Program-made: the position numbers and the translations under genes | Source of the DNA: Nissolia schottii | Lineage: Eukaryota > Streptophyta > Magnoliopsida > Fabales > Fabaceae | Assembly: GCA_003254905.1 (NCBI GenBank) | Contig: QANU01029832.1 | Span: 40,590-104,589 of the forward strand | Reading direction: 5' to 3' | DNA length: 64,000 nt | Shown here: positions 33,301-44,945 of the stretch, in pieces | Layout: the number at the start of each line of letters is the position of its first letter | How positions within the stretch are numbered: the first letter of the stretch is position 1 | The notes under the pieces: generated by a model | Databases searched by the model: none | The model's input: only the letters and a program-made list of their open reading frames with translations | What the model was told of the DNA's origin: nothing

Positions 33301-36300
33301 CCAAGAAATTGGGATAAATCATTAAAGTTTCCTTCTGGAATCTGGATCAAATAAACAGACCATAGAATCATCCGACGTAATGCCACAATTTACAATTAAG
33401 ATAGAAGTATTAAAGTAGCCATACTTTACAAGATTCTCACAGGGAATCAACTAAATAACAATCTTGAAACCAAAGTGACAAAAACTACAGCTTATGGCTA
33501 CTGCATAAGACAAACAGATTTTGTAAAAGATCATGAATTCTATAAATATGCCAAACGTCCTCACAGTTTATATTTATTTTTTGGGACTGATCAGGAAGAA
33601 ATGTAATCAGGATAAGGTTTGAAACAAAATAGCAGGCCAGTCATGCGGTTCATTTTAGTGAGGCAAATCATGTGGAATCATCCATATGTATTATGATCGA
33701 AGAAGAAAATAGAAGAGTAAAAAGTGACAAGTTTTATTTTTCTGAATCTATACAATTAATACTTGGGACGTTTAAAACTTAAAGCTGGCATCAGATTTAA
33801 ATCAAAACCTTTGAAAGCACTGAAGAGTGGTTTCTGGGGTTACTACACTTTATATTCATCCTATTTTCTTATGAAAAACTCCTCATATTAGATATTTTGA
33901 ATTGTAGGGATAGAATATATTCATTATTATTTATTTCACCTCTAGCCTTTATGCCGTCTTCAAGTTTATGTCCCTTCTGCATATACAGCATTTGTCAATT
34001 CTGGCACTAGATTTTTCTCTATACCTTATTATACATCAACTAGTCAAACTTGTGATATTTACGCCACCCTTTTTAAGGCCAAATTGCAATAATTGTTTAG
34101 GTATTAGATCACACATAGCTAAATTAGTTACCTATTATGAGCAGTCTCAAAATCTGGTCCTTGCTTTGTCTCATAGACCCATCCAGGAGCAAATATTGCA
34201 GCAGAGATGTCATCATTTCGTAGTACATCGAGAGCAACATTTGCCTGAGACATCCATAACATAGAGTAAAGAAAGCACTAGATTAGTCCAGAACTATTGC
34301 TATTCAAATTACCAATCATATACTAAACTAGTCCAAAACTATTCTGCATCTCAAAACTAACAAGTTTAGTCTGACATAACTCCAACACATCTTTTCATAA
34401 ATAGATTATAAATACTATGCACTATCAGTTATGAAAATAAAGTAACTGATAATTTTCTTTTTCGGTAAAAGGGTATCTAGTTAGCAATGTTGGCTGCTTC
34501 ACCATAGGAATGGGTGCTAAATGTAATAAACAACTAATCTGAAGGCAACCATAGTATTAAAAGAAAATTCACCATAAAGTCTGCAATATACCAATGCAAA
34601 AGCCAATGTATTCTAATGATATCAATGTCTTGAAAGCTTCATGAAATCATATATAAGCACAACTATTAAACATGTTAATGAGCTTGAATGCAAAGAACAC
34701 AAAATGTATTCATAGCCTGGATGCCAAGATGAGAAAAAGAATTTGTTGATGCTGTTTATCATGTGACCCTCTTGTTTCCTTTTTCTTTCTTGGGTCTTTG
34801 AAAAAGACCATAAGCAGGGACAGTGTAATTGCTTAAACTGAAGTAAAAACAAGCAGCCTATCTATGACCTCTATCTCAGGACAATAAAAAATGATTTTGA
34901 TACAAGTTTGAAATTGGGGCAGCATAAACAGAGTATATTGCTATACTAGAAAAATATGTGAATACCACAAACCACATACATTCCACTGTCCACCCCCATA
35001 TGTGTTCCTTCCAAATACATCAATTCCCATGTACACATCAAACCTCCGATCACCTGCAACAGCAGCAGAGAGCCTTGGATAGTCTTCCTACCCAGTACAA
35101 AATAAAATTAACTAAGGAAATGGTGATTGACCGAACATCAGTGTTGCAGAAGCATGCCACGAAAGATAAGCGATACCTTCCATGTATAGTTTACAAATAT
35201 CCCATCGCATATGTCAAAGAATGGCTTATTATATTCATTTAGTTGATCTTGCCAACTCAGATCACCTTTAATTGTAACACTGTCATACCTACAGGACCAA
35301 GAAAACACACTAAAGTCAATTTTGGCACCATTCCATGCAATAAAAAATCAGTGCCATATCTTCTAGTACTCACCATAGCACTAAGGATCCAGGCGCACAA
35401 GAATGCATTGTTAGTGATAAATGGTTTAGAAACTCTTTCAAATTAGAAATTTGCCCTGGGTCCAGGTTTACCTCCATATTTATCTGCAATTAAAGATTAC
35501 TATTTTGAATCATTAACCAGAATACAGAAGATGCAGTGCTATTTTTTTTATAGCAAACGGGGCAAAGAGCCCCAGAAGATGCAATGCTGCAGTGCAAAGT
35601 ATTGGAAAAATAGGTATGTATTTGTTTACTATAAAATATAAATATAAATATGCATATGCACGTAGTATGATTCACTTCATAGTGTCAATTCATTAAGGGC
35701 AAATGTCTAAATATGCATTTTTGGGAGGCCACTCAAAATTTTGAATCATACATTTCTCTTCTAAGAATATTAGATATTACAAACTTTAATTAAGAAAACA
35801 AAATTATTGATCTATTATAATCTCTACAATATTATCTCCCATTATCTTTTTAAAAAAATTATTTCCATTTTTATTTGGGTAATATTTAGATAAAACACCA
35901 TGCATCTTCAACACGAGATCCTAATTTCATGGAACCCAAACTCAAAACAAGTTCAGTTAAATACAATTGGCATTATGTGTGCGTGTCATCTGATGCACTG
36001 CAAGTGCAGGTCGACAGGTCACTTATCGGTCATCAACAAACCTCGTGAATGGGAATCGCTTATTAATTAGATAATATAAAATTCAAATAGACATGCATAC
36101 AAACTCTAAAAGCACACACAGAGGTAAAGAATTATTTACTAGCCAGCCATCGAAGCCTAAATTAACAGCAAGCTCTGCAAGACGTTCTGCAAACATTTGA
36201 GCAGACTCCTTCGTTGAAAGCAGCACATCACAGGCAGCTCTTCCCTCATCCCACTCAGTGATGAAAGTCCCCAACACCTAAAATATTAGAGGAACAATTA

Positions 36301-37455
36301 CAACCAACAAAGTTCAAATAATTTTTTTTGCAATTATTCAATTCGAAACTAGTTATGATTATGAGATTATCGATACAATGGAATAATATGTTTATTCTGA
36401 TTAAAGCATGCACAATTAATAATGTCAATAAACACCTGAATGAGAAACAAACTCAAATTCCATAAATCCTGAGCTCCTATATTAGATTCAGAAAAGAAGT
36501 CTACATTTACATCTCAGATCAACTAAACAAAGCCATCTTTGTAAGCATGTAATTGACCTTCATAATCGATTCTTAGTAAAGCAAAGATGGAACAATTAGC
36601 CAAAATTTTAAAGTAAACATGTGTTGTTATGCCATCGATCAAACTGTTATATGGCCACAAAGTCAAATAGTTACTGTTCAATGATATCCATGCAAAAACA
36701 TGAAGAAAACCATTGAAATTGAAAACGTATATAAGCAACTCAAACGCACACCACAAAAAAAAAAAAAAAAAAAACCTCCTTAGTGAAAGAAAGGATAGTG
36801 AAGCAACTCAGCGCCCATCGTAGTTATTATCTGGAAACTCACACAATGATTTTAGACTTAAACAAGTTTTACTACCTAATAAATTACGACTTTTGGTTTT
36901 AACCCTAATTAAAAAAAAAAAGCTATACTTTGGGTCCCTTATAAAAAAAAATTGTCTGATTTTAGCCACCAACATCAGTAATTGGGTACTAAAAGCTTAT
37001 TTAAGCCACCATTTTAATCAGACTCAAGCAAAAAGTACCTTAACGCCATGGCGATGACCGGTGTTAGTCCAGCAAGGAGGAGGAAGGGTAACCAAATTAT
37101 GTGAAAAGTAGACGAACACATCGATCAGATGCCAATGCCAAATAGCATAAGCATCAGCGTTGGTCCCACCCTGGACCCACCTATCATCCAAGTAACCCCC
37201 AGCCATGTCATGGCACACCAGCAACCTCCTCCTATTGGGCAACAAAGAACCCGAAGAAGAAGAAGAAGAAGAAGAGGAACCATCATCTGGAATCGGAACC
37301 GAAGCTCTGTTGAAAGGGTAGTGAAAAGAGTCGAAGTAGGAGCGAGACTCGAGCTCCTGGAGGGTCCTGATTGGGTAAGAGATGGGGACGGAGGGTTGCT
37401 TGGGATCGAAGGGAGGAGGAGGAGAATCGGAAGCAGAAGAAGAGGGGTTGGACAT
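30381..37455 (-). CDS. ENGASE85A: Cytosolic endo-beta-N-acetylglucosaminidase (GH85)
   Basis: Eleven minus-strand exons: 37039-37455, 36140-36277, 35374-35483, 35177-35288, 34980-35087, 34132-34244, 32939-33020, 32313-32393, 32012-32061, 31436-31571 and 30381-31136. They splice without phase conflict into 700 residues, the usual plant ENGase length. The enzyme cuts between the two core GlcNAc residues of N-glycans, releasing free high-mannose glycans from misfolded or degraded glycoproteins in the cytosol. N-terminal landmarks are PISYPIRTLQELESRSYFDS and LLVCHDMAGGYLDDRW. The catalytic motif GFDGWLINMEVN gives Asn187 and Glu189, the oxazoline-assisting Asn and acid/base Glu of GH85. FVNYTW and FAPGWVYET follow. 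Exons 10-11 form the C-terminal beta-rich part. The intron after exon 8 has a GC donor (CAG/GCATGC). Upstream in-frame ATGs at 37578 and 37632 would add 41 or 59 residues. Whether it corresponds to Arabidopsis 85A or 85B is not settled. Confidence 0.95.
31580..31636 (-). mobile_element. Tiny retroposon insertion in an ENGase intron
   Basis: A 17-bp direct repeat (TTCAAGCACAACAATTT at 31580-31596 and 31620-31636) brackets 23 bp made of TATCAAAC plus a 15-base A run. This is what an extremely 5'-truncated, target-primed retroposon insertion leaves. It lies 26-48 bp upstream of the exon 10 acceptor, and on the transcript it reads as a U-rich run. Confidence 0.6.
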
Positions 37456-37632
37456 GGTGACGGCGGCGAAGAAGAGGCGGTAGAGGGTTTGGACTGTTTT
37501 GAAGAAGAAGCGGAGGGTGTTTCGAACTGTGATTAGGAATTGGCGGTTTATATAGGCTCGGAGGAGTTGAGAAATCATCCCACGCCAACTCCTCTGCTTT
37601 TGCTTTGCAATCGAGACTACACATGCCAACAA
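37456..37632 (-). other. Possible N-terminal extension or 5' leader of ENGase
   Basis: The ENGase frame stays open upstream of the chosen start through ATG codons at 37578 and 37632. The 41-residue version includes hydrophobic and basic stretches (LRFFFKTVQTLYRLFFAAVT), unusual for a cytosolic enzyme. The start at 37455 was chosen because it directly precedes the conserved region. Leader or coding cannot be decided here. Confidence 0.45.
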
Positions 37633-37699
37633 CGATGGTTGGTAATGGTGATGATCAATGCAGCTACTCTACTCTGCAAAGCACTGTGCGGATTGCTAA

Positions 37700-38340
37700 A
37701 ATAAAGAAGAATAATGTAATGGACCAAAGGTTTTATTTATTTATTGATTTACAATAAAAGTGCTTTATTTAGTCAAAGCTTTAGTTAGTAGAGTGTTTTC
37801 TTTTAATAAAACATATATATTAAAAAAAAAGTACTTTTAATTGTATTTAAATAGTCATAAAATTATAAAAATATTTTTATTATTATAATAATAATCCAAA
37901 CAAACTCTACCGCTCTTAATTGGACCTATGAAAATTTATGCGACTTTTGATTTAAGATGTTTGGCATTATCTTGGTCTTTTTAAAGATTAATTCTTGGGA
38001 CTGTAATTTGGACTCGTTTTATATATGTACCGACTCATTATATGAGATTTTAATGAGGTGTGGATTCCCTTGAGATCTCATTTAATTGTGGATGAAGTAT
38101 GAGTGAACATCATGTTTTATAAAAAATAAATACATATAATATTTGTCTAAGAAGTCATTTAGTATCAGATAATCCATTTGAATTATTAGTAATGTGACTA
38201 TAAACTACATAGATAATTCATATTGACATGTTTGATTGGATAAGATTGCTAGTAATCCAAGGTCGCATTTACCTTCAAAGTAGCATGTGGATCACCACCT
38301 CTCAAATAATCATTATTTTTTATTTTGCTTCAAATACCCA
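37700..38340. other. Intergenic DNA, no feature recognised
   Basis: AT-rich upstream flank of the ENGase gene. No frame or repeat of note was seen. Confidence 0.5.
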
Positions 38341-38389
38341 TGACCTTGTCAACACAAACATCATTTCTCCATATATGATCCTCGCCTAC

Positions 38390-38740
38390 CAATATCATTA
38401 TCACCACTACCAACACTATTGTCACCACCATCGCCATTGCAACCATTACCACCATCATCACCAATCGTCACCAGCATCGCCATTGTAACCACCACCACCT
38501 TCTATTACCACCATCATCACCAACCACCTCCACTTTCACTATCACCGCAACCACCATTACAACTATCACCACCACAACTACCACTATCATCATTGTTGCC
38601 CCCATCACTCACCACCACTATTGTCACTGCCAACATTGTCATTCACCACAGCCATTGTCATTGCGACTTGCCACCACTATCCATGTTGTCACCACCACTT
38701 TCACCACCCTACCACTGTTGTCAACAACCAGCACTATCAT
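38390..38740. repeat. Degenerate CAC/CAT/ATC trinucleotide tract
   Basis: About 350 bp are built from imperfect CAC, CAT, ATC and ACC triplets with period three. His- or Pro/Ser-rich frames across it are by-products. Base composition is entirely unlike the flanks. An origin by slippage is likely. Confidence 0.85.
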
Positions 38741-38914
38741 TATATTATTATTATTATTTATTATTTGGAGGGTATTTTCATAAAAAAGTATATATTACCT
38801 ATTGTTATTCTAAATTTTTATTTTTTTATGACAATTCGAGGATGATGTTTTGAGTCATACATGGACTAAGGGCAATGACATTATGTTGGAAGGTCTAGTA
38901 AATACAAAGATTTC

Positions 38915-40440
38915 TTTGCATGGGATTATGACAAAATGTCAGGCTTAAGTCGCAATTTGGTAAAGCATAGGTTGCCTTTGAAGGTACAAGCTAAAGTTGT
39001 CAAGCAGTCACCACAATGATTTGCCCTTGAAGTGGTATTAAGGATTAAAGAGGAAATTGAAAGGCTCTTGAAAGCAAAGTTCATCAGAACTGCCAGGTAT
39101 GTAAACTGGATCTCTAATATTGTTCCTGTCATGAAGAAAAATGGAAAATTAAGAGTATGCATAGACTTTAAAAATTTGAATAATGTTACTGCAAAAGATA
39201 AATATCTCATGCCTATAGCCGACATGTTGATTGATTCAACAATAGGACATGAATTTTTAAGTTTTATGGATGGGTATTTAGGATATAATCAGATATACAT
39301 AGCTAAGAGGATGTGCCAAAAACTGCATCTAGATGGCCAAGAGCATTAGGCACCTTTGAGTGGGTTGTTATGCCATTTAGTTAAAAAAATACAGGGGCAA
39401 CTTATCAAAGAGCTATGAATAAAATTTTCCATGATTTTATTGCTAAGTTTATGGAGGTATAGATGATGTGGTTGTTAAATCAGATGTTAAAAGAAGAACA
39501 CTTAAAAATCTTAAACAGACATTTGATAGAATGAGAGAACATAAGTTATAAATGAACCCCTTGAAATGTGCTTTTGGTGTGATTGTTGTAAACCTTTTGG
39601 GCTTCATGGTGCAAAAAAATGGTATTGAGGTTGACAAAAATAAGACTAAAGCCATAAAAGCTTATCCTCCATCTAACAAGTAGTAGTTGCAAACATTTCT
39701 GAGAAAGGTCAAGTACCTTCGATGGTTCATATCTAATCTGTCAGGGCGAACAAAAGTCTTTGCGCCTCTAATAAAGTTGAAAGATGAAGAACACTTCAGG
39801 TGGGAAAAGAAGCTCCTAGATGCTTTTGACAAAATCAAGCAATATCTTGTCAGCCTACCAAATATCTTGTCAGTGTCAGAAGCCACTATTGTTGGAATGC
39901 TTGCTCAAGAAGATGATAAGGGCAATGAAATAGTGGTTTATTATCTTAGTCAAACACTTAATGACGTTGAGACAAGATATAGTTCTTCGAAAAAGTTGTG
40001 CTTTATACTTTGTTTGTAACAAACCTAAGTATTATCTAATTATGCGTGATATTTTTGTTATTTCTCGGATCGACGTTATTACATGTATGTTGTCAACACC
40101 TATGTTGCGAGGACAAGTTGGGAAATGGACATTAGCTTTGATGGAATTTTATCTTCATTAGGTCCCTGCTAAGACAATGAAAGGACAAGTGTTGGCTGAC
40201 TTTCTAGCAGATCACTCATGCGTTAACATAGAAGATAGCCATGTCAATTATGTTCAACTTAAACCCTGGAAATTATATTTTTATGGCTCTTGTCATAAAG
40301 GGGAAACATGACTTGGTATCTTGATTTTATCACCTTTTGGAGAGCCTAGTAAGTTTTCCTTTGAGATAAACTATCGATGTTCTAATAATGAGGGTAAGTA
40401 TGAGGCATATTCTAGTATTAATTATTTCAAATAATGCCAG
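38915..40440 (+). mobile_element. Ty3/Gypsy pol fragment
   Basis: The translation shows a pre-RT start (WDYDKMSGL), RT blocks (VPVMKKNGKLRVCIDFKNLN, FMDGYLGYNQI), a tether (FLRKVKYLRWFISNLSG, FRWEKKLLDAFDKIK) and an RNase H part (LKPWKLYFYGS, then NNEGKYEA). It resembles the Tat/Ogre-like branch. It is broken in several places, lacks LTRs and is clearly an old fossil. Confidence 0.85.
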
Positions 40441-40479
40441 GGAGTAATAATGTCAATTGTGCAGTTGCTACTTTTTTTT

Positions 40480-40620
40480 TTTCTTGCGTTGGTTTAGTTG
40501 ATAATAGATGATAAACAGGTAAGGACTCGAGAGGAGGACCCTAGTTTGATTCCTAATAAAACATATGAAGTGGTTGGGTACGTATGAACCGAGAATCAAT
40601 AGTTAGACTGAATATAAGGC
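40480..40620 (+). mobile_element. tRNA-derived SINE-like sequence
   Basis: TGGTTTAGTTGATAATAG (A-box-like) and AGTTTGATTCC (B-box-like) are about 45 bp apart, followed by a short body without a coding frame. It lies directly behind the Gypsy fragment and follows a T run. Confidence 0.4.
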
Positions 40621-41800
40621 ACATAAGTTCAAAGAGAAATGTAATAAAAATAGAAGTTGAGAGATTTCACATTTCAAAAATATCAACTTACACATGTTGC
40701 AGATAAAATCTTATAAAGAGACAGTAAACATGCAAAATCATAGCAACCAAAAACAATTCCTATTTTCACGCAAACTGAAAAGGGCCATGCATTGTGACTG
40801 TATCTCGAACCCGTACTCAATATGTCCCCACCATATTCTGTTGTTAAGAAAGGAGGACCCAATAATCATCAATGGCTTCGTGTACTTAAAAAAAATATAT
40901 ATCAGTGGCCTCAACATTACTTTAATGTAAGAGCATAATTAAATGAAAAAAGTTACTTCTGAATACCGAAATCTCTGATCAAATGGTGGAGTAAAACAGA
41001 ACCAAGATCATTATCATTTTAATTTTCGCACGTCACTGAAGAAGATTAAGCATAAACAATCCAGGGGTTTATGCTAGATACTTGTTGCTTAATCTCACTT
41101 TCCAAGTACTTTCATGCTACGGAATATTTATAAGAAGATAGTGCTATAGATAGTGCACTTCATGAGACCATGGCCGTGGTACTTTACTTTGATTCACATT
41201 CAAGTGCTTTCAACCTTTTTGCAGCTGAAAACTTAACTCTCAGCTTTGCCGGCTTAGCCTCCTTAATGATTTGTAATCTTGCTTCAAAGCACTTCAAAAG
41301 GTAGAAAATCTACTTACCATTCAAGAAAGGAGCCTAGCCAAGTTAAATTCAAAGATTTAATGGACAGAACTACTTCAAGGCAAAGACTTGTAAAAGAAAA
41401 AAATATTAAAAATAAAACTCACTTCCAACTAGGTGAGGACCTTAAATCTTAAATTCATTAGCATCAGTAATGTGTACAAGGCAAAATTCTTTTATGATTT
41501 ACGTAACAAACGTCCAAAACATAATTCTGCTTCTAAGCTCCCGCAGAATTTAACACAAAGTCAGATGGATGATGCACCTTAAGTAAAGAATTAAAAGAAC
41601 AGCAGAACGAAAAGTGGGCAAACGAGTCTGCATAAACTTAATCTTCATGCTGTTGCAAACCTTGATTCAGATTGAGATAAAGGGTCTGTTTCTCTCACAG
41701 AAGAAATCGTGCATTTCTACAAATTTCTGCACCGTGTCACCGCTTTGCCAAAATAACAAGCTCTCACAGGATGCCAAGAGAACAACGTGGCATCACAGGA
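40621..41800. other. Intergenic DNA without a recognised gene
   Basis: Moderately AT-rich. Several short frames match no known family. No repeats of note. Confidence 0.5.
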
Positions 41801-41849
41801 TGCTGTGATTTTCTAGCCGAACTGAACACCTTACAACCCCAACAATGAT

Positions 41850-42225
41850 GTCCAGAACCATAGAATCAGGCATGCAACCTGAGTTCAGAGTAACTCCTAA
41901 GCGTATTAGCTGACTTGCTGTGCAAGCAGCTGGGTGAATATGTATGCAGATTACTTGCTGTGCAAGCAACTGTGTAAATATGAGCTGTAACTTATTTCCA
42001 TCACATGCTAAATGTGGAAGTAGGTTGTTACTGTTAGTTTTAGTTAGTTAACAGCTGAGAGGTATTCTCCCCCATGTATATAAAGAGTAGTTACTTGTAA
42101 TTCACTCTCACTAATTCAATGAAGTTCATTCATTCAAACCACAAATTCTCTCATCTCTTTTTCCCTGCAACTGTTTCGGTTTCTTGCTGATTCTGTTATG
42201 CAGAATATGGCTCAATATGGTATCA
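41850..42225 (+). mobile_element. Copia-type LTR end with primer-binding site
   Basis: A TATATAAAGAG promoter-like run near 42078 is followed by a pyrimidine-rich stretch, an LTR-like end GGCTCA at about 42214 and TGGTATCAG (42217-42225), the start of a tRNA-Met primer-binding site. An internal direct repeat (ACTTGCTGTGCAAGCA) occurs at about 41912 and 41952. The left boundary is not clear. No gag follows: the next sequence is a helicase exon on the other strand. Confidence 0.55.
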
Positions 42226-42289
42226 GTTGATTCAAAATCCGCTTCCGCTTCATCTCTTTCTCTCGAATTTTTCTTGTGAATCCATGGCA

Positions 42290-42520
42290 CTTGCAAAGCG
42301 CCTGTCAACTTGGCATATTCATCCTCATCTATAGTCCCTTTCTTCAGTTTCTTCAACAAGAGGTAATCATGCAACAACTCTTCCTCATCTTCAATTGTTT
42401 GCTGAGCACGTCGCTGTCGGGCTGTGTTCTTCCTCATTATTTGGGGTTTTGCCTCTTTCTCTTTGGCTTGTTTCTTTGCTTGTAGGTTCTTCTTCCTTTG
42501 TCTCTCGCGCGATTTATCCC
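42290..42520 (-). pseudogene. DEAD-box RNA helicase (RH18-like) last-exon fragment
   Basis: On the minus strand, a TTTATTTAG acceptor is followed by [20 protein letters not shown] and, after a variable part, by [20 protein letters not shown]. This is the C-terminal tail of RH18/Spb4-type ribosome-assembly helicases, as I recall the family. No helicase core (motifs I-VI) occurs anywhere near. The retained splice acceptor means the piece moved as DNA, not as a processed transcript. It directly abuts the Copia primer-binding site. Its frame runs on about 60 codons into LTR-derived sequence, so it is a displaced gene fragment, not a gene. Confidence 0.65.
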
Positions 42521-42719
42521 TAAATAAACGAAGTTTTAAGCCATCAGCATGGGCTTCCAAGGATAAGGAAACATATTTTGAAGGACCAAGAAAGGCACTA
42601 AATATGAAGCCGGGAACATTCATCCATCCTAAACTCAATAGAAAATCTAACGAGGCAATGGCGATAGTTTCCATCATTCGAACATATCAGAAGGGGCGTC
42701 AGACAATCCCTTAATCCAG

Positions 42720-43060
42720 ATCAACACAACAATAAATAAACAAAAGAATGGTTTCCCAATGCCTCCCCTCTTCAAGAGTAGCTTAAGGAATATGTTTGTA
42801 CCTATAGTTCAGATAAAATTTAGGAGAGAAGATTCATCGATTTCTAATCATTGAAGCTTTAAAAACCAAGTTTGAGCTCCAACTTAATTTTCAATTCGCG
42901 AACTCAAGCTTGAAATCAAATCAATTTTCAGTACATTGGCGCCATCTGTGGAGACTTATTTCGTGACACCCTAACGGCAATTTTCCTTCCTGCGATTTCA
43001 ATGCCACCCGAGCACACCAGAAAGCCCTATTGTACCATGATGTTGACGTCCCACTGAGGG
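42720..43060 (+). mobile_element. Gypsy LTR end and primer-binding site region
   Basis: ATTGGCGCCATCTGTGG at 42937-42953 is the primer-binding-site signature of Tat/Ogre-like Gypsy elements (TGGCGCC plus CTGTGG). The sequence before it is probably the 5' LTR end, and that behind it (ATGCCACCCGAGCACACC) the beginning of an internal region. The element is broken; only this piece remains here. Confidence 0.55.
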
Positions 43061-43718
43061 GCAGTTTCAATAGAAAGCACTGTTAAAAGCTTTTTACACT
43101 CTCGTTGTTTTATATATCCTACTTTACGGCTTTCAAATCCTCAAGGGATTCAATTGCAGTATAGTCAGGTATAGTCGTATCCACAGGGAGTTGAATAAAA
43201 CTATTCTTGAGTTCCGTTAATTAAACAATATGGTGGTTGATTTGTAAATTAATTTTTAATATAAATAAATTAAACAAAAGATAAAATGACAATGAATTAG
43301 AAGCAGATAAGGAAGCTTGCTGGGAATTGAATCATATTACAGTTTTCATATATTCATTTACTCAATGCATATGAATTATCAATTCTTTGATTCCTCGCTA
43401 CCGGTTCTTATCTTATTTACCTCTTTCAAGCATGAAAAGATCACTCAGTTCCCTTTGTCATTTTGTCAATTTCTTGCACAAACTAACAAAGCAAACCGAC
43501 ATAATTTCGAGTGTTAAAACGACTAATAACCCTAACTCTATCTCTAGAAACTAGGAATATTAGATAATTTGATCTAGTTCCAACTTAATGATGCAATTTT
43601 CACTCACAACAATCAAGTTTCAAATCAAGTTTTAGCTAGCTAAACTAAAACAAGCATTAAGCGTAAGATCAATTCATGTAAATCAGAGAAATCGATAGAT
43701 TCATACATACAAGAGTTA
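43061..43718. other. Repeat-derived DNA without a recognised frame
   Basis: The stretch contains TAGTCGTATCCACAGGGAG, a motif common in plant repeats, but no boundaries or domains could be defined. Confidence 0.4.
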
Positions 43719-44441
43719 TGTAACATCCCACTTTTTTCCTTAGTAAAGATTAAACCCTAAAATCATGTACGAGCCTTTTATTTAGTAAAGGAAGTTAAAA
43801 TTATAAATTTTTCATTTAAAAATGCTCGTCAAGGTAATAATTTGCGATTTCGTGAAAATCTGTAGACACCGGATTTATTACCTTTCGTCACCGGAATTTA
43901 ATTGTATATCAAAGGTATCTGTAAAGAATACTCTTGTGAAAATAAATTTATAAATACCTTGGATGAACTTAAATTTCCCATTAGGAGAATTAATAGATCA
44001 TGATGGGGGTGATCGAAATATTTTTCGGCCCCCCGTACAGGAAGCACCCGGACAGCTAATGACCAAACACGATCAAACTTGATCAGTATTTGGTCTAAAA
44101 ATTTATGGCCATAAATTCGGTCAAGTCACCCGAAGAGCCATGGCCACGCATCACAAAATGACAAGAAACACCTAAGCATGTTCTAGGATGTTCTTAAGAT
44201 GACTAAGAATGATTAGTCATCATGGATGACATCATGGCATATCTATATATCTTCTTGGACACGCGTGACTCATATTTTATGTTTTAATAAAGAAAGAAAA
44301 AAATTTTACATTGGTCCATATTTTCAGTTAAAGAATATTTTCAAAGATAATATAGGATTAAAAGTATTCCAACCAAAGCAGATAACAACCCTGTGAGCAT
44401 TGTTTACGACTTAAGCGTAAGCAACTAGCAAGGGTGTTACA
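43719..44441 (+). mobile_element. Short LTR copy of the TGTAACATCC superfamily
   Basis: It starts TGTAACATCCCAC, ends AAGGGTGTTACA and shares with the 12786-15707 solo LTR the blocks CTTAGTAAAGAT, AAATATTTTTCGG and GACTTAAGCG. Flanking 5-mers AGTTA and AACTA are only partly alike. At 723 bp it is far shorter than its relative, and no internal region is attached. It is an old, broken copy. Confidence 0.7.
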
Positions 44442-44459
44442 AACTACACCTACCATAAT

Positions 44460-44945
44460 AAAGCATGCCCCAAGGATTCTTATCCACTCCATAATATCGA
44501 CTTGTTAGTCGACGTGACCTTGGGATTTTGCTTCCTAACGTTCATGGATGCCTACTCCGGATACAATCAGATCTCGATGCACCCCAAGACGTGGAAAAAA
44601 CTTCTTTCATGACCCCAACAGGAAATTTCTTTTATAGTGTCATGCCATTTGGTTTAAAGAACACCCGAGAAATGTGCCAAAGGCTCATGGACAAGATCTT
44701 CTGCAAACTATTAGGAAACCTGGTAGAAATCTATGTTGACAACATGCTGTTGAAAACCGCCACAGAAGAGAACTTGACAACAAATCTAGAAACAGTCTTC
44801 CAGTGCATCCGCCAGCATAACTTAAGGTTAAATCCCACAAAATGCGCATTTATAGTCAAAGCCAGTAAGTTTTTGGGTTTTATGATCACACAGAGGGGCA
44901 TTGAGGCCAATCCTAAGAAATGCAAAGCCATCATGAACATGAAGA
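44460..44945 (+). mobile_element. Ty3/Gypsy reverse-transcriptase fragment
   Basis: The translation gives FLTFMDAYSGYNQI, then TSFMTPTGNFFYSVMPFGLK, EIYVDNMLLK (the YxDN/YxDD region) and LRLNPTKCAF, the order of Gypsy RT. It resembles the Tat/Ogre-like branch. Only this part of pol remains; there is at least one break. Confidence 0.85.

Noticed and set aside
37129-37536. 135-codon plus-strand frame rich in Arg and Glu
   Set aside because: Antisense of ENGase exon 1 and its leader; the minus-strand reading has clear family motifs and fits the splicing phases.
38419-38853. Pro/Ser/His-rich frames
   Set aside because: By-products of the CAC/CAT triplet tract.
42424-42714. 96-codon plus-strand frame opposite the helicase exon
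   Set aside because: The minus strand carries the recognisable helicase tail and a splice acceptor; the plus reading matches nothing.
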